Positions 9,479 to 20,885 of a stretch of 64,000 nucleotides of DNA are shown here, piece after piece. The DNA is from Strongylocentrotus droebachiensis. Its lineage: Eukaryota; Echinodermata; Echinoidea; Camarodonta; Strongylocentrotidae. The stretch covers positions 620,001 to 684,000 of the forward strand of contig JAVYIG010000039.1 of the NCBI GenBank assembly GCA_035222895.1, read 5' to 3'. The notes beneath the pieces were generated by a model that did not search any database, was not told where the DNA came from, and saw only the letters and a list, made by a program, of their open reading frames with translations. Positions within the stretch are counted from its first letter, which is position 1. Every line of letters starts with the position of its first letter. Both the position numbers and the translations under genes were made by a program.

Positions 9479-11503
9479 ATGAAAACCTGTAATGCTTTCA
9501 TAGCTTTCCTTTGGACTTTAGTTATTTCAGTTGAATTCCCACATGGGTCAGTATCGGTAACGAGAGTACTGAACGTTGGGGATAACATGACCCTAGATTG
9601 CGTAACGGACTGGGATCCAGATATCAATATGTATTGGGTTCGGCGCAAGAACGGATCAGACCAATATTTAGCAAAGGATGGTATATTATATCCCAAACGT
9701 GACATTTATGAAACATTCCGTTATGATCTGATTATTTCCGTCAGTTACTACAGCTTTGTAAATGCTTTGTCTGGTAAAGTGAGTAAGATTCTAGCGCTTA
9801 GCATTTCAAACATTACAGAGCAAGATTCAGCCGAGTACATCTGTGTATCAAAAAACGTTTCGAACACAAAAACAATATATCTGTATTTTTATAACATCCG
9901 TGTTGTAACTTGCAATTGTTCAATTGATACAAACGTGACGTGTGATCTGATCGGTTTCAATAGTCCTCACTGGCAACCTTTGACGACCATCTTTAACGGA
10001 GGAACCTTTAAAACTGTGGTGATTGGAAATCGTCTGATATTTGGCCATCAAGATCTTATTGATTTAGCACTTGAACCTTCTATCCGTCTATTTTCCGATG
10101 ATGGCCTCATGTCAGATATAACGTGCATTCTTCCCGTCCAGTCGAAACCGCCATCCACACAGAGGACGACGACCACAGTCTTGCCAAGCCAACCTAGACA
10201 GTCATCCGCACAAGGTACGACAAGGATCATTGGCCCCACCAATGAACCATCTTCATCGCATGAATTGTTAAGCACAACGATAACATCTTTACATAACACT
10301 AAATTAACAACCATGAGCCCACATTCAGGATCGCAACGGTATTTGCGTTCTTCTTCATCGCCATCTTCCTCACAGCCGTCCATTTCTTTACAACAAACTG
10401 CATCTCCCTCTACCTTAACAGTAACAGCACCATTGGAAACATCATCAGAAAGAGACGAGTCTTCAACAACGGATTTGACCACAAAACCAAAGAAAGAGAA
10501 TGACCCTAACAATATAATAATTGCGCTTTGTGTTAGTATTTCAGCAGCGATAATTGTTATAGCAGTCTTCATTGTGATGAAGTTTCGGAGACGATATTAC
10601 AGATTAAGCAATGTTCGAGGTGGCAATAAATCTCGAAAATGTCGGGCCAAATCCACTGGGAAAAGGCTTCAAACACTTTCCACTGCGATCCCAGACTTCG
10701 AATTCAACACAAGTGCGATGAGAACTTGTCGTTTGAACGGTGAGGAATCGAACCATGGTCAATTTTTCACCTTTCCCGCGGACTTGCAAAAACAACAGGC
10801 AATGCCGACCGAAATTGAGGTTGAACGATCTGATTCTAGGTTGGCTCTCTCTAATAAAGGGTTTACTCGAAAAACAATGCATGCGAGTGCGGTAATTCCA
10901 ATGAAAGAGTTGAAAGACTCCCAAGGCTCAGATACCCCTGATGATCACCTTTATTTTGTCCTAGAACGTGACAGCACTAATAACTCTCCTAAGAAAAATC
11001 TCTGTACCCCTTCTAGCGTTAAACCTCATCAAACGGAGGGTGCTGGTTATGAGCCTTCAAATAAAGAATGTAAAGCCTCGGATGAAATGTTCGTGGAGAA
11101 CATCCTCTACGAATCCAGTGATGCATTTCCCATGACGATGAACGGGAAGCAAGGACAGAATGCAGATGAAACCCACCTGTATTTTGTTCTAGATAATGAC
11201 AATCTTTACTCTGCACCACCACCATTTGATTATCATCTGAAGGAGGTTTCTGATGCCGGGCCTTCGGGACACCAATACGAGGACATCAATTCTACACGAA
11301 AACTTGTTGAAGGAGGTGCCCGGTGTACTACACATATTCATGCTATGCCCGACAAACGCTCAAAGACAACCGATGTAAGAATGAAAGAGTGTGGCAAAGG
11401 ATACACATATGATTCTATAAAGGATGACAACGACATTTCCTCAGCAAGTTTGGCTTCCGAGTCTACTGAAAATGAGGGCCCATTGTATGCTGAAATCGAT
11501 TGA
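9479..11503 (+). CDS. Gamma-type two-Ig transmembrane receptor R3 (single exon, 674 residues)
   Basis: Signal peptide about 1-23. V-type Ig domain with Cys41, Trp53, DSAEYIC and Cys122. A second Ig-like domain has Cys145/147, Cys155 and Cys216. The Ser/Thr/Pro-rich, probably O-glycosylated stalk covers about 220-340. Membrane span about 344-367 (IIIALCVSISAAIIVIAVF) is followed by KFRRRYYR. The long tail (about 300 residues) has YxxL/I motifs: LYFVL twice, YHL, QYEDI, TYDSI and LYAEI at the very C terminus. These are ITIM-like but lack the usual hydrophobic residue two before Tyr. No ITAM spacing is present. Start: first ATG after an apparent acceptor (TTTTGCAG). AATAAA follows at 11520. The ectodomain is almost the same as R2; the tail is the same class as R6. 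Role inferred: cell-surface recognition with tyrosine-based signalling. Confidence 0.88.
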   Translation: MKTCNAFIAFLWTLVISVEFPHGSVSVTRVLNVGDNMTLDCVTDWDPDINMYWVRRKNGSDQYLAKDGILYPKRDIYETFRYDLIISVSYYSFVNALSGKVSKILALSISNITEQDSAEYICVSKNVSNTKTIYLYFYNIRVVTCNCSIDTNVTCDLIGFNSPHWQPLTTIFNGGTFKTVVIGNRLIFGHQDLIDLALEPSIRLFSDDGLMSDITCILPVQSKPPSTQRTTTTVLPSQPRQSSAQGTTRIIGPTNEPSSSHELLSTTITSLHNTKLTTMSPHSGSQRYLRSSSSPSSSQPSISLQQTASPSTLTVTAPLETSSERDESSTTDLTTKPKKENDPNNIIIALCVSISAAIIVIAVFIVMKFRRRYYRLSNVRGGNKSRKCRAKSTGKRLQTLSTAIPDFEFNTSAMRTCRLNGEESNHGQFFTFPADLQKQQAMPTEIEVERSDSRLALSNKGFTRKTMHASAVIPMKELKDSQGSDTPDDHLYFVLERDSTNNSPKKNLCTPSSVKPHQTEGAGYEPSNKECKASDEMFVENILYESSDAFPMTMNGKQGQNADETHLYFVLDNDNLYSAPPPFDYHLKEVSDAGPSGHQYEDINSTRKLVEGGARCTTHIHAMPDKRSKTTDVRMKECGKGYTYDSIKDDNDISSASLASESTENEGPLYAEID

Positions 11504-11519
11504 ATAGTTATTGAATGAG

Positions 11520-11525
11520 AATAAA
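11520..11525 (+). terminator. Polyadenylation signal of R3
   Basis: AATAAA begins 17 bases after the R3 stop codon. The matching position in R6 reads AATAAC (26718-26723). Confidence 0.5.
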
Positions 11526-13035
11526 ATGTACAGTGCCACTATGGACAAAGATATTGTTCTTATATTCAAGGATTCTTTTAATTTCTGGAGGTTTTTATTC
11601 TTGTTCTTGTTATTAATTGTTTTGTTATTTTAATTATTATTATCATCATCATCATCATCACCACCATCTGGTTCTGAATAGGATATTGTAATGCAGTTTT
11701 AGAATATGGTCCCATGTTGTTCCATTTGTTTATATAAATTAATAATTACAGATATTTTGTTTTCATTAATAAATTCCAGTAATGTTTTAGTGTAAACATT
11801 TAGAAATTACCCCAGATACTGTTACGCTCAAATAATTGTGTTGGTTTGCCCAACAAAATCTCACCGAACTTCTTAGAAAGTCGTGTATTATGGGTTACAC
11901 TAGTAACGGTCACTTAGCGCTATTTCTCCGTACTACGGAAAAGCTTGTCTTGAAAAGTTGTTGACATTCAAAATACATGTAAAATACCGATGATTTAAAT
12001 CCACTGACTTTAAAGCAGTGAATCTGTAAGGACTAATGACTAACTAATGACCTTGCAGACACTCTGGGACAATTTGTCAACCCAGCCCCCCCCCCCCCCC
12101 CCCCATCATCTCGCACTTGGAACAACCCCAGCCCCCCCCCCCCCCCCCCCCATCATCTCGCACTTGGAACAACCCCATCCCCTGCTCCTCATTCATATCT
12201 TGATACGCCTAAGGTTCGCGGAATAAAATTGCCAATGACTCTTGTTCTCCGCGCCCATGGTAAATTTATTGAAAGTAGGTATGGAATTTCATAACACAGT
12301 ATAGGAAAGATGTAGCTACTTTCAAAACTTGTAAATGCTCAAAAAATGCAAAATAAAACACTGGATACGCCACTGGTGTTTATGCATCAGAATACACTGA
12401 TTCAATCAGCTAGTTGCTTCTTATGAAAAAATACTCTTGGTTTTAATGACTTCACATACCACTTAAGCGAAAATAAAATTGAATTCAAGCGAAAGCGGAA
12501 TTTTACACTCAAGCAAACAAAGAGGTTAATGGCCTTTTGTTGCTTATTATAAACTTACTAAGTGGCTCTAGTTTCCTGTTTCTCGGTACTTAATTTTTTT
12601 CTGTAGCATCGAATCGAGCCTTTTAATAACAGATTGTTTCGGCAAGGACATGACGAAATACAAATTCGATCTCTCTTTCATAAGGAAGTTAATAATTCAG
12701 ACTGAGGAGCTTTCTTATGGTGATTACTTAGCATGAGTTATGGACTCACATGAATTTCTTTATCGAGTGATATTTTTCACATTGATTTGGATAATGTAAC
12801 GATCTTGGAAGATATCATTCTTATCAATATATATATATATATATATATATATGAATGGAGAAGAACTATCTAGTAACCTTTAAGTTTACATCAACGTTGT
12901 AAACAACTCGCCTGCATGAAAGATTTTGTTTAGTTCTTGGACATACTGACAACAAATTTAAAACGTTGGACTTTATTATACCTTGAGAAAGTGATTTGAA
13001 CTATTATCATTTTTGCTGTGGTTTAAACTACGGAC
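11526..13035. other. Intergenic between R3 and R4
   Basis: No gene recognised. It holds ATC-type repeats near 11638-11665, a poly-C tandem duplication (12084-12176), a hAT-like terminus GGATACGCCACTG near 12363-12375, and an AT dinucleotide run near 12826-12852. Confidence 0.5.
12084..12176. repeat. Tandem duplication of a 46-47-bp poly-C-containing unit
   Basis: Two adjacent copies of AGCCC...CCATCATCTCGCACTTGGAACAACCCC-type sequence (12084-12129 and 12130-12176) differ only in the length of the C run. It could also be an assembly artefact at a homopolymer. Confidence 0.75.
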
Positions 13036-14882
13036 ATGGAGATGTTCAGCCTATCTACAACTTTCCTGATATGCGTGACTTGGTCTACAGTGGTTTCTGC
13101 TAGGTCTGCTTTATCCGTGAAGAAAGTTTTAAACATCGGGGATGACGTAAGCCTGGATTGTGTAACCATTTGGAATCCAAACATTAATCTGCACTGGTTT
13201 CAGAGAAAGAAAGGATCATTACGAAACATTTACATAGCAACTGCTGGCCCTCAGAATGAGAACGGAAACATCTGGCAACGTTTTCGAGATGACCCGCGAT
13301 TTTCGTACAGTTATGAAAACGTTTCTTCGAGTGAGATGAAAATTGCCTTTACACTTTACATATCCAACATAACTGACGATGAGGCAGCGAACTACACTTG
13401 TGTTTCAGTTAAAAGGGGATCATTCGATTCAAAAGATTTGTATAAGTATGATGTCCGCGCCGTCGATTGCATATGTTCTTTGGAATCCAATGTGGTATGT
13501 GATATTTTTGGGTTGCATTTGAATTATTCTTCATCGGTATCTCTCAGGGTTGATGGAAGAACTGTCACAGGATTGTTTAACGATAGCCGTTTAGAATTCC
13601 CATCGAGACTTCTAAATGAATCAACACACCACCATACTATTGACCTCTTTTCATCGGATGGCATCCTGTCAAGTATTTCCTGCACTCTTCCAATTGAATC
13701 TAGCAGTCATCCACGCAGGCAATGACGATGTTCTTCCCCACCAAAACTCACCCATCACCCACGAACACAGGGACAATGTTCTTCCAAACTCATCCTCACA
13801 TGTCATCCACACAGAAGACGACTTCGGTCTTCCCTTCCCAGCCTGATCCGTCATCCACACTTGATACGACAACGGTCTTCTCATCTCAACCTAACCCGTC
13901 GTCAACACAGAAGACGAACACGGTCTCCCCCTCCCAGCCTGATCCGTCATCAGATACCTCATCAGAAGATCGCACTTCTCTTTTGCCCAGTACGACACAA
14001 CGATCCGTCCGGCAGCCTTCGACTCCAACCACTGAAGGTTCACAAATTGGAGATGTGCATAGCACATTCGAACCAAGCACAACAACACCAGGTATCACAA
14101 CAGACAAAAGTGGGTCCAGCAGTACGATAACCATTGCGTTGTCCGTAGGTATAAGCTGCGTTGCAGGGGTCGCGATTTTGTTTACAATTGCTGTTCTGAT
14201 TAAGATTCGGAAAACATGTTGCATCCATCAAGCAAACATAGAATTACGGAAAGGTCGGGGTAACCCTAAGCGAATTAAGATGCGAACCCTCTCCATTACT
14301 GTCCCAGATTTTACCTTCCACAACAGTGAGATAAAAATGTGTCATTTGCAGGAAAATGACTTGAACATAGATAGCTCTCACTATTACGCACCAATCATGG
14401 ATCTTGCGACAGAGCCAGGTATTTCACCCGCGGATAAAACCAAAGTTATGAATATCACTTCAAGTGATATTTCGGGGTCGATTCTCTTTGGCAAAGGACT
14501 GGCTGAAAACGCAATGAACAAAGACGGTTGCGCCATTTTAGAGACAAAATTGAAAGGCACTCCAGAACAAGATGTCCCTGAAGTCCATTTATATTTTGAA
14601 CTTGCAAATGACCATGCATCGCGCCGTTTCCCTGATATCTTTCCATCTTCTTCTTGTGTAGAAATTCAATCAAAGCAAGAATCTCACAATGAATCAACAA
14701 CCAACCACCAGGAACTCTCTGGAGACGTTTTTGTGGATAACATACTTTACGAATCGTCAGAGGGGATTCCAAAAGAAACGGTATATGAAACCGTTGATTC
14801 AAATATAAGTCAATCCGGACTGTATTTTGTTCTAGAAGACTCCTCAGTAAAACCAAATTCCTCCAGTAAATCTTTTCTCTGA
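13036..14882 (+). pseudogene. Alpha-type two-Ig transmembrane receptor R4, interrupted by one frameshift
   Basis: Two overlapping frames (13036-13725 and 13707-14882) make one receptor. The first has a signal peptide (about 1-22), a V-type Ig domain (LDCVTIW, HWFQRK, EAANYTC) and a second Ig-like domain (DCICS, VVCD, SISC). The second has a stalk with 15-residue repeats (PSQPDPSST), a membrane span (ALSVGISCVAGVAILFTIAVLI) and a tail with YYAPI, LYFEL, LYESS, VYETV and LYFVL. The frame breaks between 13704 and 13707, equal to loss of one base or gain of two. Everything else is open, so this is a very young pseudogene, a polymorphism or a sequence error. The tail matches R1. AATAAA lies at 14974. 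If intact it would be a cell-surface receptor of about 615 residues. Confidence 0.75.
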
Positions 14883-14973
14883 GATTTGTCTGATCCTCCG
14901 CTGAAGATAGGTTTCGATGGCGAACTTCCGGGACACCGATACCCAAGCATTGATACCATGTTAACAAAACTCT

Positions 14974-14979
14974 AATAAA
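14974..14979 (+). terminator. Polyadenylation signal of R4
   Basis: AATAAA about 90 bases after the R4 stop. The matching place in R1 reads AATAAT. Confidence 0.4.
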
Positions 14980-15639
14980 ACATGAACGTGCACGTATGCT
15001 TTTCTCGAAGATATGATTTCAATAGCAGTACATAACCTCCAATCTTGACCATCTCTATTTGACTCTCACTGGAAAGATTCGGGTCCCTCAATAAACGAGT
15101 CTGAAGCCTCTCGTGAATTGTTAGTGGACATGACATCGAAAAAAAGGTATATTATTCAAGTACAGAATGCACATGAAATAATTAACTGCATTTACATGTA
15201 GACGATCGCTTTTTTATACAATGTTCATACGTTAACCTTTGCTCTACTCATTAAATATATATATTTTTTTATATTTGGTTCTTACCTGAAAGAAGACTTT
15301 GTGAAAAGATTGACCAATGTTAGTAATACCCCCACGTACTTTACGTTAGTCGGATCAAATTGCTATAAGACAACCACACAGCCACGACAGTGTGTGTGAC
15401 ATCGTATCTGCAAAACCGAACATCAGCCTTTAGGGTGCCTGTATCATGTCTATCTCGCGCGAAATATTTGATTAAGTTGATAAAAGAATCTTTCATATTT
15501 TTTGTAAAATGCTTATCTGTCTTTAAACAATGCAATTGAATTAAACTATTGATACTCATTGACAGCTGCTAAAAATGTGTTCCTATTATGACCAAGTTTT
15601 TCATTATCCGGCTTAATATGTGTTTTGTATTTTATAAAG
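14980..15639. other. 3' flank of R4, no gene recognised
   Basis: Homologous to 790-1540. AT-rich, with small deletions relative to block A near 15360-15480. Nothing else recognised. Confidence 0.4.
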
Positions 15640-16385
15640 AACAAGATTGATGGTTAGTGAGATTTTTCCCGCCAAAAGGCAATTCACAGATGAAAAAGAT
15701 AACATTAATACTGTACAAAACATTAATTCAGCCTCATTTCGCTTATTGCAGCACAATTTGGATGAACGGTAGAGAAACTCGGTTAAAACATCGTCAAAAT
15801 GGATGTTTGAGATCTGTAATCGGAGTGAATGGTAGATTTCACACTGAAATTATTTATAAAACCCTTGAAATTGACATGCTAAAAGAATAATGGGTCAAAC
15901 AGGCTTTAGTTACTATATTTAAGTTGATCATTGATCGAATTTAATACTAATGTAGGCTATATGTTCCGTTGTGCTAATTCACCAATTCAACTTTCTTCAA
16001 CATAGTCCATTATACCATGCATCAAAGCTTTTTAATACCTTGCCCAACGATCTCAGAATTATAAATGTTTTTATATCTTACAACATTGAGATTAGTAAAA
16101 TGTAATATATTTCCTAACTTCTTTCATCTCGTAGCTAATAATTTTATTTTTTTTTCTCAATGTTTTGTTTTGTTATCTCCCTTTGTCACTATGATTCGAT
16201 TTCGTACTTACATTTCTGTAAATGTGTTCATTTATTATAACTTGCATATTTGTATGTAAATTGTATTTTCATTGTTTTATATTCTATTCGAATTTTATGT
16301 AATCACGGCCTCGCTGAAAAACAGCTTTTGCTGAATGCGGGCACAAATATTGTATTTGTTTTAACCGTGAATAAATAAAATATAC
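15640..16385 (+). mobile_element. LINE 3' fragment (CR1/L2-like), block B copy
   Basis: Twin of 1541-2290. The frame 15657-15890 reads QMKKITLILYKTLIQPHF and CLRSVIGV before a stop; a deletion relative to block A removes part of the next segment (near 15925). Ends in AATAAATAAAA-like sequence. Non-functional. Confidence 0.7.
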
Positions 16386-17775
16386 CATACCATACCAAAA
16401 GATATCATTACCATACTTTACTATACTATGCAAAGTCGCTTGTGTTCATCGCCCTCTTTCGAGAGACATTGAGAAAGCAGCTATGTCATACAATCGCGAA
16501 AGAAAGAAAAAAGTGTTTACAAACGTAGTGACAACTGTAAATACCTTGTGAATATGTTGTTAATGTAGATTTTGTATTCATGTTTTTGTGTGTGTGCTCT
16601 TTAAGCCTTTATTTAACCCAAGGGACCGAAAGGTGTTCCAATTAAGTTTAAGTTCAAATAAAATATTTGTTATCATAGGATGGCAAGTGAAGGTCAAATA
16701 TTAGGTAGGTAAATGCAACACATTGTCAACCACAAATAAAATGTAATGTGTAGTAGTTTGTTGACGTAGTCAAGGAACGGTTGAAAATTTTACATGTATT
16801 TGCTCGAACGGTTGTCCACGCATCCATCCGCTCCTTTCAGCCAGTACACATGACTTAATGTTCTCATTATCGCCACCCGGGATGAAAGTGGCATATGTAG
16901 AGATGTGTCTCATCAAAAGGCATAAGTGTCTCGGCTTGTACTAGAACCCCTAAAATGTTTATCCATTGTATGACTTTTTAAAATCTAGAATATCACTTGC
17001 TGATGGGATTGGAGTAGGAAATATATTTCCATGGTACGCTGACAGTCAATCAGGCGGTTCCAAATAGCATTGTCACCTGAATATTACATCTGTAAACCTC
17101 TTATACAGTAAGGAGTGACATATCCATCAACGATGTATGCCCCTATCCCCTTGGAAAGCCATGAAAAACATCACCAAAACTTTCAGCGGGTCCAAAGCCT
17201 ACCTCCGACGGCCCATGGTACTTTACACCTCCCCTGTTTATCTTTTTCTGGATACGCCATTGCGTAGACACATTCCTTGAAAGTGAAAGTGGCTGAAATA
17301 GCTCTACAAAACAATCAAGGCAGTTCTTTATTTGCGTGGATACTTTTCAATGTTGAAGTAGAAGCTTGTAATGATAATCAATCTTTGTGTTTTTATCAAA
17401 CATTTATCAAACATATCTTACGATTGAGATGCTCAATCTCAATCAAGTATTATACCTGTCATGTTTATAAACTTATTATAACTATTAAAACTTAGAAATT
17501 ATTAAAACCAATAAAATGAAAATGAAAGCAAACGACAAATTTGCAAAGATCTACAAAATGAATAGGAGCACAACCAAGCAGATTTAGTGCTCAGCAATTA
17601 TTTCTATCATGCTACTCCTCACTGGCACCTCGTCGAGAAATCTTCTGGTAATTATTGAAGAAGACATTTAAATTACAGAATTTGTTACATTACGGAGCAA
17701 CTTCAGAAATACTTTACCGTTTTCGCACAATTCATGGTCTTTATCGAATACGGATAGTACCAGTCCTTAAATGAT
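16386..17775. other. Intergenic between R4 and R5
   Basis: Homologous to 2291-4216 without the LINE insertion of block A; the empty insertion site is near 16712. No gene recognised. Confidence 0.5.
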
Positions 17776-18150
17776 TTTGGTCTCACTTTGGAATCGATCG
17801 CAGTGGATGATAAATTGACATCTCTTGGCTTGACCGTGCGAGTATTGAATAGTACAAGTTATATAAATCCAACAATAAACTGTGGGAAAAGATTTACTAT
17901 TAGAGAAGCCATTAAACAACGTGACCACAAGGATTGCACTTTGGAGAGCTCGTCACCAGATCAATTTCTCATATTCACCTTAGAACCATCAACGAAACGA
18001 GAATATGACAAGAATCGTTTATAATTTAATTACATGTTGCCACTGGTTCGGCTGTTCATATCAATTGGATCTATAAAGACAGAAACCCGTCAAATTTAAC
18101 TTCATGCTGGACTAGAACAGAAAGCTACGATACAGGTTTTTCAATTATAT
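17776..18150 (+). pseudogene. Possible decayed Ig-domain exon upstream of R5
   Basis: Twin of 4240-4560. The frame 17788-18024 is open for 78 codons and includes LTVRVLN and PTINCGK. Further on, in another frame, ATGSAVHINWIYKDRNP and TSCWTRTESYDTG follow; the change of frame needs two missing bases near 18037. The Cys and Trp spacing is Ig-like. The better preservation here makes the Ig reading more believable than in block A, but it remains tentative. Confidence 0.35.
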
Positions 18151-18175
18151 TTGATTTGAAATTTCTACTTTTGAC

Positions 18176-20027
18176 ATGGCACTTTTTAACGCCTCTACGA
18201 TTATTCTTTTGTGTTTAGCCTTTCGCACATGCTTCTGTAATGGATCAGTAGCCGTGACGAGAGTACTGAACGTTGGGGATAACATGACCCTAGATTGCGT
18301 AACGGACTGGGATCCAGATATCAATATGTATTGGGTTCGGAGCAAGAATGGATCAGACCATTACATAGCACATGCTGGTTCATCATGTCCCAAAGGTGAA
18401 ATTTATGAAACATTCCGTTATGATCCGAGTATTTCCTTCAGTTACTACGACTTTGTAAATGTTTCGTCTGATAAAGTGATTCTAGCGCTAAGCATTTCAA
18501 ACATTACAGAGCAAGATTCAGCCGAGTACATCTGTACTTCAACAAACGTTCCGAAAAAAGAAGGAAAATATCTGTATTTTTATAACATCCGTGTTGTAAC
18601 TTGCGATTGTTCAATTGATACAAACGTGACGTGTGACCTCATCGGTTACAATAGCCCTCAAGGTCAACCTTTGACGATCATATTTAACGGAGGATCTGCT
18701 AAAACTGTGGTGATTGGAAATCGTCTGATATTTGGCCCTCACGATCTTAATGAGATGGCACTTGAACCTTCTATCCGTATATTTTCCGATGATGGCCTCA
18801 TGTCAGATATAACATGCATTCTTCCCGTCCACTCGAAACCGTCATCAAGTCTGTCATCAACACGAAGAATGGCGACCGCTGTCTTGCTTTATAGCCAACC
18901 CTTGCTACCACGAACAACACAGACAGTAAAAAACCAAGCGACTCTGACGCTGACAAGAACCCAATTGCTGTTATCTACAACTGGGACACGGGATAAGACA
19001 ATCAAGGATGTCGATCATGATAGTATCCACGGCAAAATGGTTATCATTGCACTCTCAGTGAGTCTCTCACTTGTGGTTCTCATCGTGACAGCTTTCGCGG
19101 CGGCTTCAATTTGGAGACGAGCGTTGAGATCCAAACGTGATCGAGCGAACTTGGACACAACCGAAGACTGTTCCGATTCCACTGATTGGGTAGGTAGTTT
19201 ATCGTTGTAAGTGAATTTCATATTTTGTTGCAATTGCAACCCCGATATGCCATTTGTATAGTAAAGTTCAGCTACTTGGATACGCATTTACTAATTTCGA
19301 TAGCACTGGAAATCTGCAATAAATCAAAGACAAAAACATGGTTTAAAAATTAGAAGCACAATTGTCTATAAAGCTGGTATACTCTGCCACACTAGCATAA
19401 TTATATGATAATGCATCACAATTGTGTTTTTTTTTAGAATAAAGCGAACATTTCATTCTTTAGGCAAACTTTTCCGAACGTTTAACAATTAAAGTAATAT
19501 CATAGCTCCAACTTAATCCCACTAATTTCCCACCCTTTTATCTTCTTTAACAACGTTAGAATTTCTCCAGATTCGCCATTCACCTAAACCACGAGTCCGA
19601 GAGCACAATACCCGTAGCACTAACCTCTATGTGTACTGAAGTTGAAGACAGCGCCCTGGCCTATCCGAGCAGCTTCTTGCCTCTCACAGCTACCTCACCA
19701 AGTTCACGGGATTACGAAGAAGTGGGTGACAATCTGCAGGAGGACACGGATGCAGACGACTACACCTTCTCTAACGTAAGAGGCGAGGATACCGAGGGTT
19801 ACGGTGTCATGGTATCAAACGTCAAAGATGAGGATTCGTGCGGTTATTCTGTTCCAAATGACAACATCATTCCAGTTCAGGAATATGACGATATTAAGGA
19901 AGGAGAAGGGTCCATCGTTCCAACTGCAAATCGAGCCCCGACCATTGACGACAAAGATGAGGATGACTACCAAGTTCCATATTTCAAGCTTTGCAAGGAT
20001 AAGGTGATGATGTCTACATCAGACTAG
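18176..20027 (+). CDS. Beta-type two-Ig transmembrane receptor R5 (two exons)
   Basis: Exon 1 is 18176-19189 (donor TGG/GTAGGT). Exon 2 is 19602-20027 (acceptor AG at 19600-19601, phase 0), about 479 residues. Signal peptide about 1-23. V-type Ig domain (LDCVTDW, YWVRSK, DSAEYIC), second Ig-like domain (CDCS, NVTCD, DITC) and a shorter stalk than R2. Membrane span about 287-309 (VIIALSVSLSLVVLIVTAF), then RSKRDR. The exon 2 tail has YEEV, YTFS, YGVM, YSVP, YDDI, YQVP and YFKL; the YxxP forms fit Crk/Nck-type SH2 adaptors. Its membrane span and tail match R2 closely but its V domain differs at many residues, including the stretch around 60-80. Function is inferred as in R2. Confidence 0.82.
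19438..19443 (+). promoter_or_regulatory. Candidate intronic polyadenylation signal of R5
   Basis: AATAAA in the intron, at the position matching 6005-6010 in R2. An unspliced message would end in WVGSLSL at 19210 and lack the tyrosine-rich tail. Confidence 0.45.
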
Positions 20028-20114
20028 GGAAGACGTACTGAAACCACAGACTGCTGATAGCCAAAAGAAGACTAAGATCTCCCCACTTCTCACAACGTAG
20101 ATGAGCATGAGTTA

Positions 20115-20443
20115 TGCTATGGTCACATAACCCAAAAGTAGCCTGCTCGGCGGCCGAGCGGCGAGTTTTTAACCAATTCTGCCCGGCGGCTGCCCGGCCA
20201 CCGAGCGGCGGCCGCCCAGGCACCGCTCGTTTTTAGGGCATCGCTCGGTCGCTGCTGAAGTTTTAGCGCGGAGTTAAAATTTGGGCGGCGCCTGCTCACT
20301 TTTCACTCGCCGCCCAAAATACGCTCGGTGCCTGGGCGGTCGCCGCCCGGGCACCGACCTAATCGCTGGGCGATGCCTAATTCCGGCAGCGACCGAGCAG
20401 GCTACTGATCGGTCGGTCGCTGCTCTGATTTGTGACCATAGCT
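20115..20443. mobile_element. GC-rich TTA-flanked MITE
   Basis: Ends GCTATGGTCACA (from 20116) and TGTGACCATAGC are inverted repeats, and TTA flanks both sides (20112-20114 and 20444-20446). A 3-bp TTA duplication is typical of PIF/Harbinger elements. The interior is much richer in G+C than its surroundings and is built of variations on GCTCGGCGGC and its complement. Block A lacks it at the matching place near 6668. Confidence 0.75.
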
Positions 20444-20479
20444 TTAGTTGCAGGAGTAAAACGATTCGGGTAGTGAGCA

Positions 20480-20656
20480 CTTGTTTTTTTCCTTTTTTAT
20501 TTTTGCTCCCAAAAATTTGAAAATCGAGCCGGCCGAAAATTCGCTCAGTGGGGGGGGGGGGCACTTTTTTTTTGGGGGGGGGGCACGCGAAAATTTGAAA
20601 AAATCACACCCCCGCCCCCACCCCCCCCCCCCCCCCCCCCCCTGGATCCGCCACTG
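20480..20656. mobile_element. hAT-like element fragment with homopolymer tracts, block B
   Basis: Twin of 6733-6898, ending CCTGGATCCGCCACTG after long poly-G and poly-C tracts. A poly-A run nearby (20718-20738) is specific to this block. Confidence 0.6.
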
Positions 20657-20885
20657 CCCCACTCTTTGACAGATTATTGTGTTACAATACAGCACAACTA
20701 TTCAACAAGACAAACAGAAAAAAAAAAAAAAAAAAAACAGAATGTTGACATGTACATCTACCAAAATTTAGGACTACCAAGTGACAGTTTTGTCTTTCTT
20801 TTTAGGACGTGACTTATGAAATAGAATGTCAAGTATTAAAAACATCCAGAAGCTGTCTAAGGAATTCACTAAAAAATGGTTTATC

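Larger units (their letters stand above)
1..11929. repeat. Tandem block A of the receptor cluster (alpha-beta-gamma order)
   Basis: This stretch is homologous, in the same order and orientation, to 14160-27121. Matching landmarks are the alpha tail (2-724 and 14160-14882), a LINE 3' fragment (1541-2290 and 15640-16385), a beta receptor (4589-6616 and 18176-20027), a hAT-like element (8480-8777 and 22038-22351) and a gamma receptor (9479-11503 and 23951-26299). Similarity continues in the non-coding DNA to about 11929/27121. The offset varies from about 13.6 to 14.5 kb because each block gained its own insertions. The true left edge lies outside the window. Confidence 0.9.

Noticed and set aside
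10900..11503. ITAM in the gamma receptor tail
   Set aside because: YxxL/I motifs exist but none are paired at ITAM spacing, and most lack the hydrophobic residue needed two before Tyr for a strict ITIM.
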